The notes under the pieces were generated by a model. It searched no databases, was not told the DNA's origin, and was given only the letters and a program-made list of their open reading frames with translations. Shown here piece after piece: positions 1-42,077 of a DNA stretch of 64,000 nt (positions are counted from its first letter, which is position 1; each line of letters begins with the position of its first letter). This DNA is from Hormiphora californensis. Its lineage: Eukaryota > Ctenophora > Tentaculata > Cydippida > Pleurobrachiidae. Position numbers and translations under genes: made by a program. Location: positions 4,765,041 through 4,829,040 of the forward strand of contig CM035350.1 in the NCBI GenBank assembly GCA_020137815.1, given 5' to 3'.

Positions 1-358
1 CCACTCAGACTCGGGTCACTCTTCTCTTTTATCAGGTTGTAGAACTCCTGACCATGGAAACAATTCCTCTCTTGGTTCCTGGGGGAGGGGGGGTGTGTTA
101 GGGGAAATAGTGTTTAGACACTAGTTAGCAAGACTCTAGGATCCCCAGAATATAAAGCTACATCTCCTCTCCTGTAGCTATGATAGGAAGCTGAAAGCAC
201 ACTTACCGTCTAAATATGAAAATATCTCGTTTCAAGTCCGTCACAAGATGGTCAATCTCTCTCTCCAGCTCCCTGGCTCTCCTCCGAAGACTGCCACTCG
301 ATCTTCTAAAATTATTACTTCCCCTGCTTCTCGTTGACATAGGTGGGCTCCCGTCCAT
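1..358 (-). CDS. Unknown gene, first two coding exons (partial)
   Basis: The first exon runs from an ATG at 358 down to 207 and ends at a clean donor (GTAAGT, 206-201). A second exon follows from 78 to the window edge, after a pyrimidine-rich acceptor, and joins in phase. The visible product begins MDGSPPMSTRSRGSNNFRR, is basic and serine-rich, then has a predicted helix (ARELEREIDHLVTDLKRDIF) that could be a coiled coil, then a segment containing HGQEFYNLIKEKSDPSL. I do not recognise the family. An upstream in-frame reading up to 391 has no ATG. It is divergent from the small plus-strand gene at 930, with about 570 bp between them that could be a shared promoter. Confidence 0.5.
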
Positions 359-929
359 TATTACAGTGTACGTGTAAAACTGGTAAAGCAAAGTAGAATC
401 GTAATATAATATGCAGGCTGCCTTTGTACGGGGTATTTATATGATACTGCAGGGTGTCCTCCCCCCCCCCCCCCCGCGTGAGACCGAACTAGAAAGTGCT
501 TCTCTTTCGGCTCCTTATCAAACATGAACTGTTATGGAACGTCACAAGTGACAATTATCTTTACAAAACCTGTGTACTTTTTGGAAGAAGTTCAAAAGTA
601 TTGCACTTCCGTATACCAGTACCAGCCCTATATAGCTTATATTTTTATTTCCAATTCCCCGAAAAATTACTTCACTCCCCCGTGTTTCTTTGGGTCCCTC
701 AGAGGGACTCCCTCTTACACCAAACCCCGGCCCTATCATAAATTCATGCTACACACTAACAAATCATCCGTGCCCTCCCCCTAGTCTCCTCCCCCTCTCT
801 TTTGTCTTCAAACTAACCCCCTCTTCTCCAATCTAACACCCTTTTCTCCAATCTAACCCTCTCTTCTCCAATCTAACCCCCTCTTCTCCAATCTAACCCT
901 CATTTTCCCTGTTGCAGGAAACGTTAGCG

Positions 930-1142
930 ATGGAGGAGTTATCAGAACCAGTTTGCAACATGAAGAACCACATCATTAACCACATAGCGGAGCTACTACA
1001 CCAACACCTGGGAACCTGTCCCCAGGTGGTCCTCCTTGAGCTGTGCGATCCGTACCTGCCAGAAACCTACCGGCTCTGCAATAATCCCCACTTAGCAGCG
1101 GCTGAAGGGCCCCCTGGTGAGGCGCCTGGGGAGCCAACTTGA
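930..1142 (+). CDS. Small 70-residue protein, unknown
   Basis: A good acceptor (pyrimidine tract, TTGCAG, 912-917) opens an exon whose first ATG is at 930. The reading frame gives 70 residues, starting MEELSEPVCNMKNHIINHIA and ending at a TGA at 1140-1142. The N-terminal half looks helical (HIINHIAELLHQHLG); the C-terminal tail is rich in Ala, Gly and Pro. The acceptor implies a 5' exon between 391 and 910 that I could not define; it may be non-coding or add residues. I do not recognise the family. The exon could also be the last exon of a longer gene. Confidence 0.4.
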   Translation: MEELSEPVCNMKNHIINHIAELLHQHLGTCPQVVLLELCDPYLPETYRLCNNPHLAAAEGPPGEAPGEPT

Positions 1143-1620
1143 GGGATCGTTGTGTGTCAGATGAAATGAGATATATCTTGAGGGTCCTATACTCAGAAGC
1201 AGTAGCTATGAAGTGATAGAGATGATGACGAGAGAAAGGGAGATGATGATATTGATAAGCTAGGAAAGGGACTAGAATGTAGTCGAGGAAAAGCTAACGA
1301 TCTGCAACAATGACAATATAGAGACACATATATATTGACAAACTCCCACGCACCTTGACATTTAACCCCCTAAATTATTATATTTGTTAATGCGTTGTTA
1401 ATTTGTCGTTTTATACGGTATTTGTATATTACATACCACCACTGGCGGATTTGGAATTTTTTAAAGATCCCAAATTGAGATGAATTGTTTTAGTGTTCAA
1501 TATTAGTTGACATAAACCCAAAATCAACCGACATTAGAGTGACTCTCATAGAGTGACTCTCATTCCATTCTCTCTTTCTGGGTTTATGTGAACTGAATTC
1601 AATAAAAGATTGGTACACCA
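1143..1620. other. AT-rich spacer, no gene seen
   Basis: Probable 3' flank of the small plus-strand gene. I see no coding exon, TIR or tandem repeat. It ends where the CCATAGCAACC minisatellite begins. Confidence 0.4.
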
Positions 1621-1639
1621 CGCCATATCATTATCCACA

Positions 1640-2440
1640 ACAACCTGTGTTTCATAGCAACCTGTGTGTTCCATAGCAACCTGTGTTACACAGCAACCTG
1701 TGTTCCATAGCAACCTTTGTGTCCCATAGCAACCTGTGTGTTCCATAGCAACCTGTGTTCCATAGCAACCTGTGTTCCATAGCAACCTGTGTGTTCCATA
1801 GCAACCTGTTCGTTCCAATTCCATTGTACCACTACTGACTACGGTGTTACTATGAGCCTTTACGTTATGTGTAAACAAGAGTGTTACTATTTACATAGCA
1901 ACCGGTGTTCCATAGCAACCGGGTTTCCATATCAACCGGTGTTCCATAGCAACCGGTGTTACACAACAACCGGTGTTCCATAGCAACATATTCGTTCCAA
2001 TTCCATAGCAACCTGTGTTTCATAGCAACCTGTGTTCCATAGCAACCGGTGTTCCATAGCAACCTGTGTGTTCCATAGCAACCTATGTGTTCCATAGTAG
2101 CCTGTGTTCGGGTGTTCCATAGCAACATGTTTTCCATAGCAACCGGTGTGTTCCATAGTAACATGTGTTCCATAGTAACATGTGTGTTCCATAGCAACCT
2201 GTGGGCTGTCTGGCGCCGCGGACCCCATGATCTGACTCTGAGCTTGGTGATGACATCCCCTATGATTTTCCCATTGAAGTGGCATTAAAGATCGGGTCGG
2301 CGCCGCCAGACAGCTGGAACTAACTTAGTTGTGTGTTTCTTAACAACCTTTGTGTCCCATAGCAACCTGTGTTCCATAGCAACTATGTTCCATAGCAACC
2401 GGTGTGTTCCATAGCAACCGGTGTGTTCCATAGCAACCTG
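1640..2440. repeat. CCATAGCAACC minisatellite (17-19 bp unit)
   Basis: Dozens of degenerate units of the form TTCCATAGCAACCTGTGTG, interrupted by a single-copy stretch at about 1815-1890 and by two small TIR elements. The ORFs in it (WNTGCYGT-type repeats) are products of the repeat, not genes. The unit core matches the right half and centre of the RFX X-box consensus RYYNYYATRRNRAC. Phrasing varies between CCTGTG and CCGGTG. Confidence 0.85.
2205..2314. mobile_element. Small TIR element (MITE), copy 1
   Basis: About 110 bp bounded by inverted GCTGTCTGGCGCCGC-type ends. It interrupts the CCATAGCAACC minisatellite. A second, diverged copy is at 2444-2554 in the same orientation. There is no coding capacity. 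No clear target duplication was found because the flanks are repetitive. Confidence 0.6.
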
Positions 2441-2443
2441 TGG

Positions 2444-2554
2444 GCTGTCTGACTCCGCGGCGCGGACCCCATCTGAGCTTGGTGATGACATGATGTCATT
2501 GACATCCCCTATTATTGTAGTGGCATTACAGATCGGGTCGGCGCCGCCAGACAG
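2444..2554. mobile_element. Small TIR element (MITE), copy 2
   Basis: Same family as 2205-2314: same terminal GCTGTCTG / CAGACAGC motifs and the same internal GAGCTTGGTGATGACAT segment, with small internal indels. Confidence 0.55.
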
Positions 2555-2658
2555 CTGGAACTAACTAGTTGACTAACTAGTTGACAGTATACTGTACTGA
2601 CAGTATATCCTGTATTCCTGTTCCGCCTTCATATCCAGGAAGATAAGAAGATTATGTG

Positions 2659-3352
2659 ACTGTCTGGTTGGTGACATTGACACCTAGTGCGTGCGAGATC
2701 GAGGTCGCGCAGCGACCGAGATCGAGCTCGCACATAGGTGTCCGCTCCGCCTCCTAAAAAAGGGTCGTGTCTTTCAAGCCAAATTGCACGTGATCCACTG
2801 GACCGATTTGCATCCGGTTTGTCGCAAAAGACTACAAATTGGTCCTAGTTTACTGGAAAATACCCGAGAAGTTTGTCTGTCAACAGGAAGTGGGTCAAAA
2901 TTGACACTGAAGTCAAATCTATAATCTGGCTTCCGAGCCTTTTTGCACCACTCCCAGACGGTGTAGAATGAATCTGAGGGTATCAGAAGATAGGTTGAAC
3001 TCTTGTGAGTACTGGAAAATACCCGGCATTAATAGCTGATGCTAATTGCATCAACATATCTCCCAATATCTTCTAAATCGCATGGGCGTAGTGCAGAAAC
3101 TCTCGGAAGCCAGATTATAGGTTTGACTTCAGTGTCAATTTTGACCCATTTTCTGTTGACAGACAAACTTCTCGGGTATTTTCCAGTATATTAGGATCAT
3201 TTGTAGTCTTTTGCGACAAACCGGATGCAAATCGGTCCAGTGGATCGCGTGCAGCATCCCTTGAAAGAAACGACCCTTTTTGAGGCGGAGCAGACACCTG
3301 TGTGTGAGCTCAATCCTGGTCGCGCACGGTGTCTATGTCACCAAACTGTCTG
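2659..3352. mobile_element. Fold-back element with about 250-bp inverted arms
   Basis: The left arm (about 2659-2936) and right arm (about 3100-3352) are inverted copies; both contain, for example, ACTTCAGTGTCAATTTTGACC in opposite orientation. The outer ends (CTGTCTGG / CCAAACTGTCTGG) resemble the ends of the two small elements just upstream, so they may belong to one superfamily. The ORFs in it are mirror products of the two arms. It has no transposase. Confidence 0.7.
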
Positions 3353-3374
3353 GCACCGCCACACCCCGTTTTAG

Positions 3375-3689
3375 TATAGGGCTATCTCAAAATGGGGTAA
3401 AAGTTCAGTATTTACACAGCGTTTAGTCGTTTACAATTACATGCAGTCTTTACACAGTCGTTACACCCAGAGCGCCCGCGCCGCTCTGGGTGTAAAGACT
3501 GCGTCTTTCGCACTCGATTTGCAGCGTTTTCGGAATTTTTTTTCGCCGCAGCGCTCAATTTACTCAATTGTGCAGCACACAATCCAATATTTTCTTAGAA
3601 AAAGCCGCAAAACGCAGCACGCGCCGCTCTGGGTGTAACGACTGTGTAAACGCTGTGTAAATACTGAACTTTTTTAGGGATCCCTATAG
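3375..3689. mobile_element. Non-autonomous TIR element related to the 52.7 kb element
   Basis: The inverted ends share AAAAGTTCAGTATTTACACAG. The right end also carries the TAGGGATCCCTATAG terminus seen at both ends of 52748-54128. There is a sub-terminal inverted repeat of CGTTACACCCAGAGCG type. It is non-coding and is likely a MITE mobilised by the same machinery as the larger element. Confidence 0.65.
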
Positions 3690-4046
3690 TCATTCTGATT
3701 CACAAACAAAATAAAACAGACAAATTTTGCAAAGCCACAAACTATAAATTCAATATAAACAATGCAATAGCACTAGCAGCAACATGTTTTGGGAGTAAAC
3801 ACTCGTTCTGACGAACAAGAACATAGCGAGGGTAAGATACCCATCGAAATGAATTCGATAGGTCTCCGCCCCGGCTATAACCTGTCAGAGCATTGGCCTG
3901 ACAGGCTATAACTGCACACGTGACACTCCCAAAATCTAAATTCTAAACTATCTGCTCATCTTTTTCGCTTTCTATAACGCACACACTCCCATCTATATTA
4001 TCACAAAAAACATCCAATAAACATATATTTTCAAGATCAAATATTC

Positions 4047-5688
4047 GGTAGTATGGTAGTTAAGGTCGTGCGCACTTTTTGGCGCCATTTGGCGCCATTT
4101 TGGCGCCATTTTGGCGCCACGTGGCGATATTTTAGCGCCAAATGGCGCCAAAATTTGGCGACTGCGCACAACCGCCAATTTGGCGCCAAAATGGCGCCAA
4201 GTTGGCGATTTTTTGGCGCCACGTGGCGCCAAGTGGCGCCACGTGGCGATGGTAAATCGCCAAGTGTTGGCGGTATTTGGCGGTACCGCCACGTGGCGAT
4301 GCGAATTTGTCTGAATAAACTGTGTCCATCGCCAAGTGGCGCCAAATTGGCGCCAAATTGGCGATAGTACCTAAAATTCCAAATATTCATAACGTCTATC
4401 AGAGGAATTCCCATCGCCAAGTGGCGCCAAATGGCGCCATGTGGCGCCAATTTGGCGCTAAATTGGCGATTAGATACAAATCGCCAACTTAGCGCCAAAT
4501 TGGCGCCAAATTGGCGCTGCTTGGCGATTGCCGCCAACTTAGCGCCAATTTGGCGCCAAATGGCGCTGCTTGGCGCCAATTTGGCGCCAAATTGGCGATT
4601 GGACACAAATCGCCAACTTAGCGCTGCTTGGCGATTGCCGCCAACTTAGCGCCAATTTGGCGCCAAAATGGCGATTGACGCCAAATTAGCGCCAATTTGG
4701 CGCCAAATGGCGCTGCTTGGCGCCAATTTAGCGCCAAATTGGCGATTGGACACAAATCGCCAACTTAGCGCCAAATTGGCGCCAAAATGGCGATTGGCGC
4801 CAAATTAGCGCCAATTTGGCGCCAAATGGCGCTGCTTGGCGCCAATTTAGCGCCAAATTGGCGATTGGACACAAATCGCCAACTTAGCGCCAAATTGGCG
4901 CCAAAATGGCGATTGGCGCCAAATTAGCGCCAATTTGGCGCCAAATGGCGCTGCTTGGCGCCAAATTAGCGCCAAATTGGCGATTGGATACAAATCGCCA
5001 ATTTAGCGCTAAGTTGGCGATTTGTATCCAATCGCCAATTTGGCGCTAAATTGGCGCCAAGTAGCGCCATTTGGCGCCAAATTGGCGCTAAATTGGCGCC
5101 AGTCGCCAAATTGGCGCCAATTTGGCGCTAAGTTGGCGATTTGTATCCAATCGCCAATTTGGCGCTAAATTGGCGCTAAGCAGCGCCACTTGGCGCCAAA
5201 TTGGCGCCCATCGCCAAGCAGCGCCAATTTGGCGCCAATTTGGCGCCAAGATTGCGCCAAAGAGGTGGTTAATTTCCGCTTCTGAACGTTCCCACTCGCC
5301 AAGTGGCGCCAATTTGGCGCCAATTTGGCGCCAAGAGTGAAAAGTACATGGCGCCAATTTGGCGCCAATTTGGCGCCACTTGGCGATGGACACAGTTTAT
5401 TCAGACAAATTCGCATCGCCACGTGGCGGTACCGCCAAATACCGCCAACACTTGGCGATTTACCATCGCCACGTGGCGCCACTTGGCGCCACGTGGCGCC
5501 ATTTGGCGCCAAAAAATCGCCAACTTGGCGCCATTTTGGCGCCAAATTGGCGGTTGTGCGCAGTCGCCAAATTTTGGCGCCATTTGGCGCTAAAATATCG
5601 CCACGTGGCGCCACGTAGCGCCAAAATGGCGCCAATTTGGCGCCAAATGGCGCCAAAAAGTGCGCACGACCTTAACTACCATACTACC
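4047..5688. mobile_element. GGCGCC-rich palindromic TIR element with 8-bp TSD
   Basis: The perfect terminal motif GGTAGTATGGTAGTTAAGG at 4047 is repeated inverted, ending at 5688. It is flanked by the direct repeat AAATATTC (4039-4046 and 5689-5696), an 8-bp target duplication as made by hAT-type transposases. The outer ~350 bp on each side are inverted copies. The centre is built from short palindromes (TTGGCGCCAA, TTAGCGCCAA, GGCGATT) and includes a tandem unit of about 119 bp around 4596-4985. All ORFs here (WRQIGAKLAP-type) are low-complexity artefacts. Confidence 0.8.
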
Positions 5689-5773
5689 AAATATTCCCTC
5701 ATTTATATATAGTTTTTCAAGATCAAATACTGATACGTCCCTCTCATTATATAATCGTGTATAAATTGTCCTT

Positions 5774-37694
<31,921 letters not shown>

Positions 37695-37835
37695 TTTGAC
37701 ACACTTGCTACAATTGGGAAACAGATCAGGAGGTCAACCTATAACTTGTGTGGCTCACAACGTCATTTTATTTTAAAATGACGCTGTATGAGGGTTTGGT
37801 AGAATAGCTGGTAGAATGAGAAGAGAAAGAATGCT

Positions 37836-40405
37836 TTAAGACGAGGATAAGGTTGACGAGATTTGTAACAAAACAGTGGTCATGTTGCTTTGCATCTGGT
37901 GAAGAGTTGATAAAATGTCCGATTTCGTGTCACGAAGTTCCGTTCTCAGTGACTCAATTTCTCGCTTCATTTCTTGTTGCGTGTTTTCTATCCTCATTAA
38001 GCGATCATCATTCGACATACCCCTGAACAGTATTAGAATATGATAAACATACAAACAGACATGTGAATAAACGGGCTAAGCTATCCCTCCTTGTCCCTAT
38101 AACGTACCTCGACAGAGGATGCGCACTTGTAGTTGTATGACAATTCCCCGGCGAATCAGGGTCGATTGGTTCAGCTTTTGGATTGTCAGCACACTGTGTT
38201 TCATCTTTCTCCACTGTTCTAGGGAGATGTAAACTACCAAGCTGCATTTCAGACGCAGAAACCATTCCTGAGTATTTTCCAGGTACTGTGGGTTGGGCGG
38301 CCGTGGGTTGGGCGGTAGATTTTATACTGGATTGTCCCAGAAATTGGGCAGCAGCTCCCGGGTTTGAAGCAAGCATTTGGGCAGCAAGGGCAGGGTTTGA
38401 AGCAAGCATTTGGGCAGCAAGGGAAGGGTTAGCTGCTGCCAACATCTGAGCCATTCCACCACCACCGCCACCACTCAGGAGTTTACTGGCCATACCACCA
38501 CCACCTGACATACAGTCCATCATACCGAGCACACTACGGGAACTCTGCTCATTGTGTGGCAGAGTCTTCAAGATCTCCCTTACCCCTGCCGTATTGATCC
38601 CTGTACTCCGCGGTAATCCTGTGGAAGGGGTATCTATATTATAAAGCAGAGATGGTTGCAAGACAATTGGTTTTTTGGGGGTTTTTAGGGCTTGCACGTG
38701 GAAAATTGACGTGTTGTTAGGGGTAGTTGATGGGGTTTGGGGAGTGCACGTGCGTGTTTAAAGGTTTTATAATGTTGGAAGTTCATGGCTCTTTGGAAAG
38801 AGCTTGAGATTATCTTTCTAATGAGCCTTGGTATTTTGAAATTGGTTGCTAAATGACGGAGTTATGGCGAAAATGGTGAAAAATTAGGGAAAATTAGGGG
38901 TTCTGAACTGCTTCAGATCACAGATTGAGAGAGGGGTGAGGGAAGTGTTGTTATGGCGTTATAGGGGAGTGAATAGAGGGTGAGATGGAGTGAATAGGGG
39001 ACGATATGATTCAATAGGGGCCGAGGGGGGTAAGAGGGCCGAGGGGGTTAACCGATAAGAGGGGTGAGGACTGAGGGGAGTCAACAGGGGGAAGGGGCGT
39101 GGAGTATGATCTCGCGACCGGAGGTGCCGCGAAGCGGCGCCGTAGGGAGCAAAGTAGGCATGATCTGAGGTGAGAGTTTTTCAATAGAGGTGAGAGTTTT
39201 TTGTTCTTTTGCCTGGGCTCTCTAGTCTATATTATAAAGTACAAATGAACGTCGTGGTAGTGATGATGTAGTATCCCACGTGCAAATAGAGGGGGGTTGC
39301 CAAGGATTTGGCTTGGGAGGGGTATTGAAGGTGGATACTGCACGTGCATGTTATTGTTTGTTTGTTGCGTGTTCCTATGTTGTTCCTGTGGTGTTTTGGG
39401 ATCTACTGCTGAGGCCGCCATGATAACCAAAGCCTTTCTACCTACGTGCCCCGTTGATTCTCTACACAGCTACAATTCTACGGATCTTTATCACCTGATT
39501 CTACATGTTATTCAGCGGGATTTCCCTTGATGTTTATCACCAGCGCTCTACCAATACCAACCTCGGTATTCTTTACCCCGACATGGAGAGACGAAGAGTA
39601 AGAGGGGGAGAGAGACATGGGGACGGTGGGGGGGGGGGTTGAGGGACTTCAATGGGCTTTCTAGTATTATATATCAGTGTGGTGGTGCCACAATCGAATT
39701 CATTGCACATTCAGTGGAAGGAATGTGATGGTTACTTTGGTAACCACGCGAGCGGCCCGTAAATGGTTGACTTAGTAACCAAAGGATTACCTTTATTAGC
39801 TACTGTGAAAGTCATATCTTCAATCTTGATAACATCGTGTAATCCGGGAAATCTGATCCTGTACATCTCGCTAGATACGTCCTCCTCAACCATTACACAA
39901 TACAACTCCACGGTGTCACCTTTCACCGCAGTGTCACCATTCACCACAGTGTCACCTTTCACCACCGGATCACCTTTCACCGCAGTGTCACCATTTAACA
40001 CAGGGTCACCTTTCACCGCAGTGTCACCTTTCACCACAGGATCACCTTTCACCACAGTGTCACCTTTCAGGGTGGTCAGGTATCCGTGACGTGAGAAAAC
40101 CTCAATATTCCGGCAAGTTGTTGTTAGAGCACCATATATCTTGATGTTCGATAGCTCCAGTTGATTGGATGACTCTGGTTCCTTGTGCAGACTGACCTGT
40201 TTTAGACACAACCTGGATAATTAGGGGAACCAGTTAGCTAAATATAGAAAATGACATTACGGGGAGTAGTTTAACCAGTCTTTGATTTGATTGATTGAGA
40301 TCTATAGCCAGTCCTTGTATGTAATGGTAAAATGACTAACCGGGATCCTTCCTCATGTGTTGTCACCTTCGTCTGGATATTTCTATCCCAGTTACAGGCA
40401 ATCAT
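37836..40405 (-). CDS. PAAT-like protein (C10orf88 homologue)
   Basis: Four exons join in phase: 40405-40341 (probable ATG 40405; exon may extend to 40419), 40212-39791, 38618-38108, 38022-37836, giving about 390 residues. Similarity to human PAAT, a mitochondrial-transporter-associated ATPase, is by recall and modest. The order of features fits: an N-terminal beta-rich region (LELSNIKIYGALTTTCRNIE), a central helix (GINTAGVREILKTL) and a C-terminal amphipathic coiled coil (ENTQQEMKREIESLRTELRD). An 18-bp coding minisatellite inserts a (VVKGDP/T)n stretch in exon 2. Exon 3 has Gly-rich runs and repeated AQMLASNPA units. The stop lies only 141 bp before the CUL2 ATG on the same strand. Confidence 0.55.
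39225..39664. mobile_element. Helitron-like element, third copy
   Basis: Starts TCTATATTATAAAGTACAAA and ends GGGCTTTCTAG/T, with internal words (TAGTATCCCACGTGCAAATA, GGGGTTGCCAAGGA) shared with the tandem pair at 49251-49668. An additional TCTCTAG end abuts its start. Confidence 0.45.
39903..40070. repeat. 18-bp coding minisatellite in the PAAT-like gene
   Basis: About nine to ten units of the TCACCTTTCACCACAGTG type. Their length is a multiple of three, so the frame stays open. On the coding strand they give VVKGDP, AVKGDT and VLNGDT hexapeptides. Confidence 0.9.
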
Positions 40406-41108
40406 TGTTTCATGTCCGGCTACAGACAAGCAACCATCGTGTCATGACTGGCTACAAATTGAGAGAAGGAGGGTTAGATTGTTGAAGACATGAACGGGGG
40501 GGGGGGGGCACGTGTTAACTTGGTTATGGGAGATTGGGACACGTATTCCTGTGTTGAAGGGACCATTGGGACACAGGAGGTTAGAAAAACAACAAAGTTT
40601 GAGATAACACAATAAAGTTACTACGTAGGAATAGCAATGAATAAATAAGCAAAACAATAATTTGAATGAAAAGGTATATAAAACACAATGGGCATGAAAC
40701 GCGTAGTAAAAAGGGATGCTACTTGGGTCAACTAACAGGGAACTATCGCTAATAAGGGACTTTGTGATCTATATATGGGAGCTAAAAGCATGGCGAAAAT
40801 GCAGATAATAAGGTATACACGACACACAAAAAGTAGATAAATATATCAATTCAAAAAAAACATCTCTCCTGTTTTACTCCGTCATGATTCATGGGTTACC
40901 ATTGGTGACACCAACTCCAGACGCTCTTGGTAATGAAATTACCCCTCTGTTATTATGCAATAAAAGGGGTGACTTCGTAACCAAAGAAGCTCAGAGCGAA
41001 GAAACAAAATGGAAGTCAGACAATGTCAACTTCCGGAGAAGTTCCTGTCGGAGCATTGGCCTGACAGAGCAGTTCACAGACGCTCTCTCACTTTCTCTCA
41101 CTGTTCTC

Positions 41109-41768
41109 CTACATAGCAACCTCTTTATCGATAAAGTGCTTCTGCCCGAACGATGCAATATTCTTCAGGAACTTGGAGTACTCCTTGGCAGCAACAGCCT
41201 GCACTGCCGCAGCGGGTATCCAACCACCGGGATCAATCTTGGCCAGATAGAAGATCTGACATTTTATCTTGCTCCGATCATCAGTGGTGGTAGCAGCAGC
41301 CCCGGACTCCACTACAGTTCTGCAGTAGAACACAACCTCGATCTTGGCACGACAGTACTTATCTGCCGGGACTTTGTCCGTCTCAGTGGACACATTGCAC
41401 ACCACCCAATCACTCCCCACCTGACCCTTGTGGCTGGTGTAGACGAAATCCCGTTGGGCAGCCGGCCAGATTCGTTTCTGGACCTGGTGGTAGAGAGCCG
41501 TGGTATCGTTCACGTCCTCCAGCAGATCGCTCCTCTCTATGGAGAGGTCCCACTGGAGTTTCAGATCCTGAGAGTGAAACACCTCAACCATCTCCTTAGC
41601 AGACACCCCATCCACCAGAGCAACACACCAAACACCATCCCGTCCTGTGGACTTGTCCGCAATCCGGTAAATCTGGGTCTTGTCCTCGGAGTGGATGAGA
41701 GACATTCCCTCCATTTTAGAGGCATCAGATTGGGAGAGCTCCACACATCTGTTAATTAAACCCTCCAT
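41109..41768 (-). CDS. START-domain lipid-transfer protein, CERT/STARD11-like
   Basis: An intronless coding exon of 219 residues from ATG 41768. Nearly the whole protein is a START domain: KEMVEVFHSQDLKLQWDLSI, KRIWPAAQRDFVYTSHKGQ, WVVCNVSTETDKVPADKYCR, the central KIEVVFYCRTVV, and the hallmark DPGGWIPAAAVQAVAAKEYS before the C-terminal helix. The pattern is closest to the ceramide-transfer protein CERT. The PH and FFAT regions of full-length CERT are absent, and only about 310 bp separate this gene from PUS10, so no room remains for them. A likely splice acceptor (CTGTAG) precedes the ATG, implying a non-coding first exon. Inferred role: cytosolic transfer of a sphingolipid or related lipid; ligand not provable here. 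Confidence 0.8.
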   Translation of the reverse strand: MEGLINRCVELSQSDASKMEGMSLIHSEDKTQIYRIADKSTGRDGVWCVALVDGVSAKEMVEVFHSQDLKLQWDLSIERSDLLEDVNDTTALYHQVQKRIWPAAQRDFVYTSHKGQVGSDWVVCNVSTETDKVPADKYCRAKIEVVFYCRTVVESGAAATTTDDRSKIKCQIFYLAKIDPGGWIPAAAVQAVAAKEYSKFLKNIASFGQKHFIDKEVAM

Positions 41769-41799
41769 TGCTACTCTACAGATAGGAGAGGTGTGTTAG

Positions 41800-41950
41800 T
41801 TTGTTAGTGTTAGTGCAGATAGGGGAGGTGTGTTAGTGTTACAGACAGGGGGTCAGGGGAGGTGTGTCAGTATAACAGCCAGGGGGTCAGGGGAGGTGTG
41901 TCAGTATAACAGCCAGGGGGTCAGGGGAGGTGTGTCAGTATAACAGCCAG
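41800..41950. repeat. About 34-bp tandem repeat, 3-4 units
   Basis: Units of CAGGGGGTCAGGGGAGGTGT followed by GTCAGTATAACAGC, between the PUS10 3' end and the START gene. Confidence 0.85.
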
Positions 41951-42077
41951 GGGAAGATGGGAACTAAGAAGTCAGATAGTGTTCAAGTTTCAACGTGGGA
42001 AAATGAAGTCTATAAAAAACATCAAAAACTGAATACCCGCCATAAAAATCAAAATAAATTAATAAAAACACCTCCAA

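Noticed and set aside
1640-2440. Possible CRISPR-like array
   Set aside because: Degenerate short units without unique spacers, in a eukaryotic genome; a minisatellite.
2691-3297. Two similar ORFs containing LENTREVCLST
   Set aside because: They are the two arms of one inverted-repeat element.
4037-5656. Many 70-190 residue ORFs on both strands (GAKLAPNWRQ type)
   Set aside because: Low-complexity reading of the GGCGCC palindromic element; equally open on both strands.
40884-41759. 291-residue plus-strand ORF
   Set aside because: Antisense shadow of the START-domain gene, whose protein is clearly homologous to CERT.
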